Below are positions 1 through 9,153 of a stretch of DNA of 48,086 bases, piece after piece. The position numbers and the translations under genes were made by a program. Source of the DNA: a bacterium. GTDB taxonomy: Bacteria > Patescibacteriota > Minisyncoccia > Phycocordibacterales > CAIZLB01. The stretch is from NCBI GenBank assembly GCA_027490575.1, contig JAIXXV010000028.1, positions 1 through 48,086 on the forward strand. Reading direction: 5' to 3'. Under the pieces are notes generated by a model that saw only the letters and a program-made list of their open reading frames with translations, was not told where the DNA came from and searched no databases. Numbering within the stretch: the stretch's first letter is position 1; each line of letters opens with the position of its first letter.

Positions 1-80
1 CAGGTAGCAGGTAGCAGGTAGCAGGTAGCAGGTAGCAGGTAGCAGGTAGCAGGTAGCAGGTAGCAGGTAGCAGGTAGCAG
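1..80. repeat. 7-bp tandem repeat (CAGGTAG)n, about 11 copies, truncated by the window edge
   Basis: Read directly: uninterrupted caggtag units from base 1 to about 80. Confidence 0.97.
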
Positions 81-195
81 AAATTTTGCGCGACTTGATA
101 TTTTGTCAAGTGCTAAAATTCCTAATTCTTAATTTGTCCCCTGCCCATAACTGCTCTCTGTCATCTGATAACTGTCAACTGTTATCTGGTACCTG

Positions 196-1230
196 CTAAC
201 TGACCAACCCTGCGCACTCATTAAACTTTCTTACACTTACATTGTATAGGTCAATACTCTTCTTCAAGTCTTCAACTTTAGTATTATAATCAACGACAAG
301 GGTATTGTACTCGCTAGCTGCATTTGTATAAGCTTCTCCTGTAAGAGTGTCTATCTCTGCTTTTTTAGAACTTATTGATTTTTCAAGTATGGCAATATCT
401 TCTTTGAGATTTTCTATGTGATTTTTTGTTTTAATATTTGGAGAGTCACAAGAGTCCAAAGGCTTCCCGAATTGTTGGACTATAATCCATTGTTTTCTAC
501 CTTGGTATGTACCTTGTCCGACAGCAACTCCTATGTCGAGAAATCTCTTGTCGAGTATATTTTTCTTGTGTCCTGGACTTGCCATCCACGCAGCGACCAC
601 TTGATCGTCACCGGCAAAAACACCTAGAGCTAGATTTTCTCCAACCACTATATATTCGTATCCTGCTTTAGATGCTCCGTCAGCGACACCTTCACCACTA
701 GGTGATATGTGTTGAAAATACTGATTCTTAAACATGTCTTGGAGTTTTGATTCTGCAGATTTTTTAAGGTTAGGATCAACAGCTAAAAATCCTAGGCCCG
801 CATTAGTTCTTTCTATATTTGTATAATACACGATACCTTGGATAGTGAGGCTTTCCTCTTGCTGATTTGAAGTTACAGGGCTCATGCTTCCATCAGGTAC
901 TTGTATTGTATTTTTATCTATAGGCTTAGTGTTGTTTTGAATCTGATCAATAGCAGTACCGCTTTCTGTATTTGATTTAGTCGTATTTGAAGTGTCTAGC
1001 AAAGGTGCTGACGAACTACCACCTATAGTTGGAATATAGTTAGTAGGAAGTCCATTGAAAAGTGTCGTAGAAGTGGCATTAAGTATATCTTTAAAAATAG
1101 CCTTAAATGAATCAGAATATGAAGACTCTAAGTTTGAAAATTTGGCAGGTATACCTTGTATGGGCTCTCTAAAATAGAAAAGGGTGCCAAAAAAGACTAA
1201 CAATATGATTATGTAACGGGTTAGAAACAT
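196..1230 (-). CDS. Secreted CAP/SCP-domain protein with N-terminal TM/signal segment and C-terminal coiled coil
   Basis: ORF; motifs YTNIERTNAGL, YFQHISPSGEG, GENLALG, WMASPGHKKNIL typical of the CAP superfamily; TATAAT 7 nt upstream of ATG. Confidence 0.85.
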   Translation of the reverse strand: MFLTRYIIILLVFFGTLFYFREPIQGIPAKFSNLESSYSDSFKAIFKDILNATSTTLFNGLPTNYIPTIGGSSSAPLLDTSNTTKSNTESGTAIDQIQNNTKPIDKNTIQVPDGSMSPVTSNQQEESLTIQGIVYYTNIERTNAGLGFLAVDPNLKKSAESKLQDMFKNQYFQHISPSGEGVADGASKAGYEYIVVGENLALGVFAGDDQVVAAWMASPGHKKNILDKRFLDIGVAVGQGTYQGRKQWIIVQQFGKPLDSCDSPNIKTKNHIENLKEDIAILEKSISSKKAEIDTLTGEAYTNAASEYNTLVVDYNTKVEDLKKSIDLYNVSVRKFNECAGLVS

Positions 1231-1292
1231 TTCGATAATTATATCATGTTTTATTTACCTTGATATCGAGGATCATGTTGGCGTTTGGGCCT

Positions 1293-2219
1293 TTATATCA
1301 AGGCCTCGTGTGCTAGTTCCAATACAGCTTCTTTGGTCTTAGCGACCACCAAAAACCCGCTATTGTGACAGAACACAGCACCTTTGACACCCGTGACTTT
1401 TTCAAGCTCTCCATCCCTCTTACCTCTCCAGCTTTCTGGAAATGATTTTCGTGAATCATAAGTACTAGAATGTAACTTTATCGTCTTGGCAGACCACCCA
1501 CCTCTCAAATCTTTGTATACGTAAAACAATACTTGAGGATAATCTTCAAAGTCGTATGGGATAAATTTATCAGATACAAATATCTCGGGTTTTGTTTGCT
1601 TTTTAAATATCTTTTGTATTTCCTTTTTGGCAAGCATTTTTGATTTACCTTTTTCGATGTATAGAGTTATGACTCTCTCAGCAAAAGGTAAAAGTTTTTT
1701 AAATGATTTATCAAAATCTTGTTTATCTTTCGATTTATTTTTTTCAAGTATACATTCGGCATCAATATAATCTATCAGTTGCACAGGGTGCGCCTCTGGG
1801 TTTTTTATATCATACAAAGTAACACCATTGTCACTTGCATCAAGTGGTGCCACTAGGTGCTTATCAACATAATCAGAAACATCAATAGAACCGCAAATCT
1901 TCTTGCCATATTTTTTCCATATAAGTCCAAATGATGCATACGGTATCTTGGTATCCCTCTCTCCCGCCCCACCGATCTGATGATGATCATATCTCTCTTT
2001 TTTTTCATCGTGCACAGAACCGACATCTAAAAGTATGTCGGCTTTATCCCAGACCTTTTTATCTAGCGACCTCTTGATTGTAAAAGGCTGTGACTTACTT
2101 TTAAAATAGATAGACAAAGCTGCTACGCCGAACAAGTCATCTGGATGATAATTTGCACCATGAGTTACAATGGTTATCTTTTTATTCTTTTGCATAGTCT
2201 TGTGCGTAATCTTCTTCAT
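1293..2219 (-). CDS. MYG1-family (UPF0160-like) putative metal-dependent hydrolase/exonuclease
   Basis: ORF; VTHGANYHPDDLFGVAAL and RYDHHQ motifs. True start may be the internal Met near 2195. Confidence 0.75.
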   Translation of the reverse strand: MKKITHKTMQKNKKITIVTHGANYHPDDLFGVAALSIYFKSKSQPFTIKRSLDKKVWDKADILLDVGSVHDEKKERYDHHQIGGAGERDTKIPYASFGLIWKKYGKKICGSIDVSDYVDKHLVAPLDASDNGVTLYDIKNPEAHPVQLIDYIDAECILEKNKSKDKQDFDKSFKKLLPFAERVITLYIEKGKSKMLAKKEIQKIFKKQTKPEIFVSDKFIPYDFEDYPQVLFYVYKDLRGGWSAKTIKLHSSTYDSRKSFPESWRGKRDGELEKVTGVKGAVFCHNSGFLVVAKTKEAVLELAHEALI

Positions 2220-3315
2220 ACAATCTCATAAGTGCAAAGAGTATACTTATGACAAGTGGACCGAGGATAAATCCTTCAGGGCCGAAGAATTGAAGTCCTC
2301 CTAGAATAGAGAATAGTATGATTAAAGGATGAATATTTATACCCTTATTGATAACATAAGGCGCAATAAAGTTGTCTACAAGACCTACAAATACTGCTGA
2401 CCATATAAGCTGACCGACCCATGCAAAACCACCAAAACCATTTGCATAGAAATACAAGTAAATGATAATAGGGGTTGATACTATACCTGTACCTAGACCT
2501 GGTATAAGTGCCGCGAGACCAGCGACAGTACCCCAGAGAACAGCGTTAGGGACTCCAAAGATCATAAACCCAATACTACTCAATATACCTTGAGCAAGCG
2601 CCACTATAAGCGACCCGAACATCACGGAACGCACGGAAGATACTACGGCTTTTTCTATCTTATCTTCTTTGCTTTCTGAAAAAGGGCTAATGAGTTTTAT
2701 ATCCCTCCTAAAAGACGATCCGTCTCTTATGAAGTAAAACAGTGCTATCAAGAACAATACAAATTTGACAGTGATATCTATGGTACCCGTTACAACTCCT
2801 CCCAATCTATCTGTAACCCAAGATGAAAATGCTACCAAATATTTTTTAGTATCAAGTTTGAAGTCAGGAACAAATCGCTGGATTATTGATTCTACCCTCT
2901 TTGTAGCTTTGTCTGTTGTATTTGTAATAGCTGAGTTAGATACAATGTTATTGTTTTCATCTACATCATAAGCATTTTGGATTTCTTGAGCGTTAATATC
3001 AGAGCTTTCTAATACCACAGGTGGAGCAAGTTTTAGATACAACGCTTGAGACTCCCTTACTATCTGATTAGTCAATAAATAAACTGGCAGACCAATCATT
3101 ACAAGTAAGCCTAATATAGTAACTATCGAAGAAAGAGATGGACTCTTAACGTATTTAAGTATATATCTATATAAAGGATGTACTAGTATTGCGATTATAC
3201 CTGCCAAAGTAAGTACCGTCAGAAGTGGCATGAACATAAGCGCAGTGAGAACTAAAACCAGGACCAATAATGTGACATAAAATGCCGATTGATATTTTGA
3301 TGTATAACTTGTCAT
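2182..3315 (-). CDS. AI-2E family transporter (UPF0118-type membrane protein)
   Basis: ORF with multiple TM helices, C-terminal GxxNxxIAPYVINKGINIHPLIILFSILGGLQFFGPEGFILGPL typical of the family; overlaps the downstream gene by 38 bp. Confidence 0.85.
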   Translation of the reverse strand: MTSYTSKYQSAFYVTLLVLVLVLTALMFMPLLTVLTLAGIIAILVHPLYRYILKYVKSPSLSSIVTILGLLVMIGLPVYLLTNQIVRESQALYLKLAPPVVLESSDINAQEIQNAYDVDENNNIVSNSAITNTTDKATKRVESIIQRFVPDFKLDTKKYLVAFSSWVTDRLGGVVTGTIDITVKFVLFLIALFYFIRDGSSFRRDIKLISPFSESKEDKIEKAVVSSVRSVMFGSLIVALAQGILSSIGFMIFGVPNAVLWGTVAGLAALIPGLGTGIVSTPIIIYLYFYANGFGGFAWVGQLIWSAVFVGLVDNFIAPYVINKGINIHPLIILFSILGGLQFFGPEGFILGPLVISILFALMRLYEEDYAQDYAKE

Positions 3316-3392
3316 ATGGCAGTATTATACCACTTCTTACTTATCACGTCCTGCAACTTAAACCACCTCTTAAAGATTGGCACCGATAGATT

Positions 3393-6089
3393 TTACTTGC
3401 CGTGACACTTTTTAAACTTCTTTCCGCTTCCGCAAGGACACAGGTCGTTTCTACCCACACCATCGTATTGACCCTTTGCTTCTACGTCTATAATCCTAGC
3501 TCCTAGACCTCCTACACTCACTGCACTAGAGGCATCATCCATGTTTCCAGATATATAGTCATCAGCATCAGGTCTTAATTCTACAACTGGCATATTTTGT
3601 ACCGTACCCACTTCTCCTTGAACCTGTGAAAGTATGCGAATGATCTCTTGGTCAACTGATTGCTCCATATCTTTAAACATTCTAAGGCTCTCTCTCTTGT
3701 ACTCTACAAGTGGATCTCTTTGGCCATAAGCGCGCAGGTTTACACTAGAGCGAAGGTTATCCATCATCTCTAAGTGATCAATCCAATATATATCTATAGT
3801 CTGCAACATAACACCTCTAGCGGTTCTCAAGAACGCGGTAATCATGCCGAACTCAGGATCTTTAGACTCACCCATGCTTTCAGCTGTAGCATTTAATCTT
3901 GCCATGTTTAATTCTACTGCTTGCTTTTCTTCATCAGTAGCCTTTTCAAGTATTTGTTCAAGTATTGATTTTATATCAAGTGGTTTTCCTACTAGGATAT
4001 CTCTTCTTCTGCCATAGACTTTTAGTCTTTGCTGGTTGAGTACATCATCATACTCTAGTACGTGCTTTCTAGAGTCAAAATGCATACCTTCTATCTTTGT
4101 CTGTGCACTTTCAAGTGATCTACTGATAAAGCTATGTGTGATAGGCTCTTCTTCAGGAATATTCATCCTAGACATAAACTTTTTGATAGTATCATTCGCA
4201 AAAATACGCATCAGGTCATCATCAAATGATACATAGAACTGTGTCTCACCCGGATCACCTTGTCTACCAGATCTACCTCTTAGCTGATTGTCTATACGTC
4301 TCGCTTCGTGTCTTTCTGTACCTATAACATATAAACCACCGAGTACTTTGACTTCTTCGGCGCGTCGCTGTGCCTCTTCTGGTGTTACATCTAGACTTGG
4401 CGCACCTCCGAGCTTGATATCAACTCCTCTACCTGCCATGTTTGTGGCAATGGTAACAGCTCCTTTTTTACCAGCCTGCGCAACTATCTCACCTTCTTTT
4501 TCAGCAAACTCAGGCTTAGCGTTTAGTAATGTGTGAGGGATACCAGCCTTTTTTAGATAATCAGATAGAAGCTGGTTTTTTTCGATTGACACAGTACCAA
4601 CTAGTACAGGTTGACCATTTTGGTTTAACTCTTTTATCTTATCAGTTATAGCCATGAGCTTTCCTTTTTCTGATTGGAATATGAAATCATGCTTATCGAT
4701 ACGAGAAACCTGTCTATGTGTAGGTACTTCTATAACATCAAGTCCATAAACCTTTAGAAACTCTTCGGCACTAGTCATACCTGTACCTGTCATACCTGAC
4801 AGCTTTGGATACATTCTGAAGTAGTTTTGGAATGTGATAGATGCAAATGTTCTAGATTCTTTTTGTATAGGAACTCTCTCTTTTGCTTCTATCGCTTGGT
4901 GAACACCTTCAGACCATCTCCTACCAGGTTGCAAACGTCCTGTAGATGGATCTACGATGATAACCTCATTGTCTTTGACAATATACTCTACATCATTGTT
5001 ATAAAGCGCCTTGGCTCTCACAGCTGTCTCTAGGTGGTGTACATACTTTATACCTCCTTCTGTGTAAATGTTTGAAACTCCAAGTATTTGCTCCGCCTTA
5101 TCTATACCAGCATCAGTCAACATGATACTTCTGAACTTTTCATCTACTGTATAGTGAACATCTTTGTCTAATTGCTTTGCAATATCAGCGAAAGTGACAT
5201 ACAACTGCTCAGAATCAGATGTCGGTGAAGAGATGATAAGAGGAGTACGAGACTCATCTATAAGAATAGAGTCGACTTCATCTACAATAGCAAAGTTGAA
5301 AGGTCTTTGTCTCAGTGAAGTAGCAGACTGCTCAATATTGTCATAAAGATAATCAAAACCGAACTGGTTGTTTGTACCATAAGTAATATCAGACGCATAT
5401 GCCTCAGTACGAGTACAAGGTTTTAAAAACTCATATCCAACTTTGTAAGAACCCATCATATCTTCTGCTTCGTCAGCTTTTTTCAACTCATCAGTATCAG
5501 GGATCGAGTCAGAGTTTGATCCACCCATAACTTCGTCTTTAGATATAGTTTCAGAAATACTGGCTGGTTCTACATCTTTTGCACCTTCATGTTTTATATC
5601 AAAAAGAAAAGATTCATTGTAGTTGATGATACCTACACTCATATCTAGTGCTTCAAAGATTTGACCCATCCATGCTGCATCTCTTCTAGCAAGATAATCA
5701 TTGACTGTTACAAGATGAACTCCTTTTCCAGACAAGGCGTTTAGATAGGTTGCTAATGTGGCCATCAAAGTTTTACCCTCACCTGTTTTCATCTCCGCTA
5801 TATTTCCGTAGTGAAGTATCATACCTCCAACTAGCTGTACATCGTAGTGCCTTTGTCCCAATGTTCGACGTGAAGCCTCACGCACAACAGCAAAAGCTTC
5901 AGGTAGAAGTTGATCCAGAGTCTCACCAGATGATAGCCTGTCTTTAAACTCGGCAGTTTTAGATTTTAGTTCAAGATCACTAAGTGCCTTTACGCCATCT
6001 TCTAGGCCGTTTATAACCTCGACAATCTTCATATACCGCTTTACTTCACGGACAGAATGGGACGGAAACAGTTTTTGTATAATATTCAT
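3393..6089 (-). CDS. secA: Preprotein translocase subunit SecA
   Basis: ORF; MKTGEGKTLMATL, DITYGTNNQFGFDYL, VDEVDSILIDE, NMAGRGVDIKLGG, RGRSGRQGDPG and a C-terminal SEC-C motif CPCGSGKKFKKCHG. Confidence 0.98.
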   Translation of the reverse strand: MNIIQKLFPSHSVREVKRYMKIVEVINGLEDGVKALSDLELKSKTAEFKDRLSSGETLDQLLPEAFAVVREASRRTLGQRHYDVQLVGGMILHYGNIAEMKTGEGKTLMATLATYLNALSGKGVHLVTVNDYLARRDAAWMGQIFEALDMSVGIINYNESFLFDIKHEGAKDVEPASISETISKDEVMGGSNSDSIPDTDELKKADEAEDMMGSYKVGYEFLKPCTRTEAYASDITYGTNNQFGFDYLYDNIEQSATSLRQRPFNFAIVDEVDSILIDESRTPLIISSPTSDSEQLYVTFADIAKQLDKDVHYTVDEKFRSIMLTDAGIDKAEQILGVSNIYTEGGIKYVHHLETAVRAKALYNNDVEYIVKDNEVIIVDPSTGRLQPGRRWSEGVHQAIEAKERVPIQKESRTFASITFQNYFRMYPKLSGMTGTGMTSAEEFLKVYGLDVIEVPTHRQVSRIDKHDFIFQSEKGKLMAITDKIKELNQNGQPVLVGTVSIEKNQLLSDYLKKAGIPHTLLNAKPEFAEKEGEIVAQAGKKGAVTIATNMAGRGVDIKLGGAPSLDVTPEEAQRRAEEVKVLGGLYVIGTERHEARRIDNQLRGRSGRQGDPGETQFYVSFDDDLMRIFANDTIKKFMSRMNIPEEEPITHSFISRSLESAQTKIEGMHFDSRKHVLEYDDVLNQQRLKVYGRRRDILVGKPLDIKSILEQILEKATDEEKQAVELNMARLNATAESMGESKDPEFGMITAFLRTARGVMLQTIDIYWIDHLEMMDNLRSSVNLRAYGQRDPLVEYKRESLRMFKDMEQSVDQEIIRILSQVQGEVGTVQNMPVVELRPDADDYISGNMDDASSAVSVGGLGARIIDVEAKGQYDGVGRNDLCPCGSGKKFKKCHGK

Positions 6090-6204
6090 AAGTTAGGTGA
6101 TTTTAGCATATTTTCAGGTAAAATGCATGATTATTTAGGCCCTATTTTAAAGGGTTATAATCGACTATTTTTAAGTCTCTTTTTAAACAAAAGTAAGCAA
6201 AACA

Positions 6205-6235
6205 AAAACCACCTTTCGGTGGATTTTGTTTTGTA
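6205..6235 (-). terminator. Rho-independent terminator (CCACC-GAAA-GGTGG + T-rich tail on minus strand)
   Basis: Hairpin with GAAA loop followed by TTTTTGTTTT, downstream of the 6252-6347 mini-ORF. Confidence 0.8.
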
Positions 6236-6251
6236 TAGAAATCAGCAGAGA

Positions 6252-6347
6252 TTATTTTCTCTTAGCTACTTTTTTCTTTGCAACCTTCTTTGCAACTTTT
6301 TTCTTAGCAACTTTCTTTGCTGCCTTCTTTGCTTTTTTTACTGCCAT
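6252..6347 (-). CDS. 31-aa Lys/Ala-rich basic protein (histone H1-tail-like): MAVKKAKKAAKKVAKKKVAKKVAKKKVAKRK
   Basis: Hand-translated; below the size cutoff of the supplied ORF track; followed by a clean terminator. Confidence 0.72.
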   Translation of the reverse strand: MAVKKAKKAAKKVAKKKVAKKVAKKKVAKRK

Positions 6348-6632
6348 GTTGGTGGTTTAAAGTTAAGGAACAATTATTTGTAATCATTCATGATGCACGA
6401 CTCTCGCATCTGAATCATGTACTAATTATCTTTCACAATTGAATTAGTAGCAATATTTTTTTTAATAATCTTGTGGATAACTTTTTATTTTTAAAAAAAT
6501 TATTTTTAAAATTTTTTTAAAATATTTTATTTATTTTTATTTTTCGTAAGTTTTATTTTTTATTTTGATAATACTTTGATTTTAATTTTATTAATTAAAG
6601 AATTTATAATCTGCTCATATCGATATACAACA

Positions 6633-6664
6633 AAAAAAACACCGGATTGTGATCTGGTGTTTTC
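6633..6664 (-). terminator. Terminator hairpin (ACACCAGATCACAATCCGGTGT + T-run)
   Basis: Inverted repeat acaccggat/atctggtgt with poly-T on minus strand, downstream of the ligase/TPR gene. Confidence 0.75.
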
Positions 6665-6721
6665 TTAACTGCTAACTGTTAGTTGTTTCCTGCTTTTTCC
6701 TTGACCTTCAATTGCTAATTG

Positions 6722-9007
6722 TTAATTGCTTTCAGAAGGATCTCTGCCTGCTTGAATTTCTTTTATATAACCTTCGCCTTGCTCTTTAAATTCTGGTGCA
6801 ATTTCTATAGCTTTACGTATCTCTGCAATAGCATTTGTTGGTTGCTTTAGTTTTAGATACGCACCTGCTAGCGATACATGATTCTGGGCGTTTCCAGGTT
6901 CTGCTGCTATTTTTTGTTTTGCTATATCTACTATTATTTGGTAATTATTTGTTTCCGCTAATGTTTGTAGAACGCGTGGTTCAGTCCATACAGACATATC
7001 ATCACCAACTAATGTCTTAGCTTCATCTACTTTATTTCCGTATATAAGAGACATTGCGTACAAGATCTTTGCTTCTTTATTTTCTGGATAAAGATCATAA
7101 GCTTGTTTAAATGTTTTGATAGCGTCTTCGTTTCTCTTTAATTGAAACTCGAGTATTCCTTTTTGATATAGGAATGATTGCTTTGTAGGTGATAAGTCCA
7201 CAGCTTTTTGAATGTTTGCTAGAGCGTCTTCGACTAGACCTAGCTTATTTAGATGGTTTGCAAAAAATATATAAGGTCTTGGGTCAGTAGGATTTCTTGC
7301 AAATGTAGCCTCATATCTTTGAGCTACCAGTGTGTTTATCTCTGCAGCTAGCTCTGGCTTGTCTGCTGATTGTTCAATAAGACCTGATGCTACTTCAGCT
7401 AGTCTTTCTTCAATCTCTGCATTTCCAAGTGTATTGTATGCTAGAGCTTTTTTGAACAAACCAAATCTTCCTTCGACTGAAGATTTTTCAGGTCCTACTA
7501 TTTGTGCACCCTTAGGATCATTGGCTTTTAGAACCTGTATTAGAGTATATCCTGCCATGTACGGCTTATACACAACTACATATGCAAGCCAGATGAATAC
7601 GACTACAACCACTCCAGCGAGTACATTTCTTACAGACTCTTCTTTTACGCATGGTTCAGCTGATGCAGTTGCTGCATTGTCACTCCTACCATCATGTCTA
7701 GCTGATATATATCCAAGTAGCAAGAAGAATAATATATAACTTGTAAGGTTATCGAATACAAATATATTGTGTACAAAGTATGCAACCAAGAATGCTGTAA
7801 GGATGGCTCTTTCTGTGATATTCCACTCAGTCTCTGTATCTTTGCTTCTCCATATCATATATAGAGCTGTTGCAAATAGTGATAGATATGCAATTAGACC
7901 AAGGAAGCCTGATGCAATAAGCCAGTCCATAAACACATTGTGTGTACGATCAAACCATTGCTCTTGTCCATACATTGCAGGGTCATAGTATTTTGCAAAG
8001 ACAAATCCGAAGTTATCTTGCCCCCATCCAAGTATCGGTCTTTCTTTTACACCCTCCCATGCCATTCCCCAGATAAGCTTTCTAGCCATACCTTGATTTT
8101 CTAGAACCGCCTTAGCCTGCTCAGGGCTAAATACGATGAGTGAACTGAATCTATATAGTAGGTCATTGTTCTTTATGAGAGGTTGCTCTTTGAATATTCC
8201 CAAGAGGCCAACTACAGCAACACCTGCAATCAAAATACCAACGCTGACTTTTTTAACCAAAACATTTTTCTTTTCAAAGATGGCAATGAGTATTGTTGCG
8301 ACTATAGAACCAGCTACTAGTCCTGCAAATGATCCACGAGTACCAGTACTGTACATTACAATGAGGTTGAAAATACCAATAGCTCCATAACCAAGATATC
8401 TTCCAGGTGCGTCTTTTAGCTTTGTATTCTTGAGAAGTCTTGCTATAAAAAATACAGCCAAGAAAAAGTGCATTAGTGAATATATACCCAGGTATGATGA
8501 GTTACCAAGTGGTCCTGACATACGGAAAGATCCAAATACACCGCCCTTTTCTCCTAACTCCATAAACCCCTGTATTCCAACGACGACACTTACAAACATC
8601 GACATATTGAACAAAGTTGCCCACATAGCTTTTGTTCTTAGAACTGCTGATGAAACTATGAACAATGCAAAGAGGTGCAATATTGTCACATAACCTTCCA
8701 TACGCTCGAAGTTACTCCAGAAGCTTTTAAATGGATCAATAGATGTGAAGTTTGCAATACCAAGTACTGCCGTAAACCCAAGTACTGACCACAGCAGCAC
8801 GCTCTTTCTCGGTGCATATGACTTATCTGTCATCCATAGGATCAGATAAGAACCAGAAGCAACTAGAACAAGTAATCTAAAAAGATGTGCCTTACCTGTT
8901 ATAAATGGAAAGAAAAGATCTGTAGAAACTATAAGTGGCACCAGTAGTGTCAAAAATATAGCTGCAATAGCTTTGTATCTAATAATGTCTTTAAATGTTT
9001 GGTTCAT
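6722..9007 (-). CDS. O-antigen ligase/polymerase-like (Wzy/WaaL) membrane protein with C-terminal TPR repeats
   Basis: About 12 TM segments, GRLGxxGDNFGF-like and DRTHNVFMDWLIASGFLGLIAYL motifs, then TPR-like repeats. Confidence 0.85.
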   Translation of the reverse strand: MNQTFKDIIRYKAIAAIFLTLLVPLIVSTDLFFPFITGKAHLFRLLVLVASGSYLILWMTDKSYAPRKSVLLWSVLGFTAVLGIANFTSIDPFKSFWSNFERMEGYVTILHLFALFIVSSAVLRTKAMWATLFNMSMFVSVVVGIQGFMELGEKGGVFGSFRMSGPLGNSSYLGIYSLMHFFLAVFFIARLLKNTKLKDAPGRYLGYGAIGIFNLIVMYSTGTRGSFAGLVAGSIVATILIAIFEKKNVLVKKVSVGILIAGVAVVGLLGIFKEQPLIKNNDLLYRFSSLIVFSPEQAKAVLENQGMARKLIWGMAWEGVKERPILGWGQDNFGFVFAKYYDPAMYGQEQWFDRTHNVFMDWLIASGFLGLIAYLSLFATALYMIWRSKDTETEWNITERAILTAFLVAYFVHNIFVFDNLTSYILFFLLLGYISARHDGRSDNAATASAEPCVKEESVRNVLAGVVVVVFIWLAYVVVYKPYMAGYTLIQVLKANDPKGAQIVGPEKSSVEGRFGLFKKALAYNTLGNAEIEERLAEVASGLIEQSADKPELAAEINTLVAQRYEATFARNPTDPRPYIFFANHLNKLGLVEDALANIQKAVDLSPTKQSFLYQKGILEFQLKRNEDAIKTFKQAYDLYPENKEAKILYAMSLIYGNKVDEAKTLVGDDMSVWTEPRVLQTLAETNNYQIIVDIAKQKIAAEPGNAQNHVSLAGAYLKLKQPTNAIAEIRKAIEIAPEFKEQGEGYIKEIQAGRDPSESN

Positions 9008-9153
9008 GGTTTTAGGGTAATTTTTATAATATTATGGTGAAAAGTATACCACAATGAAATATGCTGCGGGAGGTGGTATAATAGGCGTAATTACAGCATA
9101 ATTGTGCTTACAATACATATATAGACAAGTCTATAATATTATTAACCAAATTA

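Noticed and set aside
1-80. CRISPR array or telomere-like repeat
   Set aside because: Repeat unit is 7 bp with no spacers; no cas genes seen in the window. It is a simple tandem repeat.
6440-6600. Replication origin in the AT-rich spacer
   Set aside because: No dnaA/dnaN genes or DnaA boxes recognised; kept only as a low-confidence observation.
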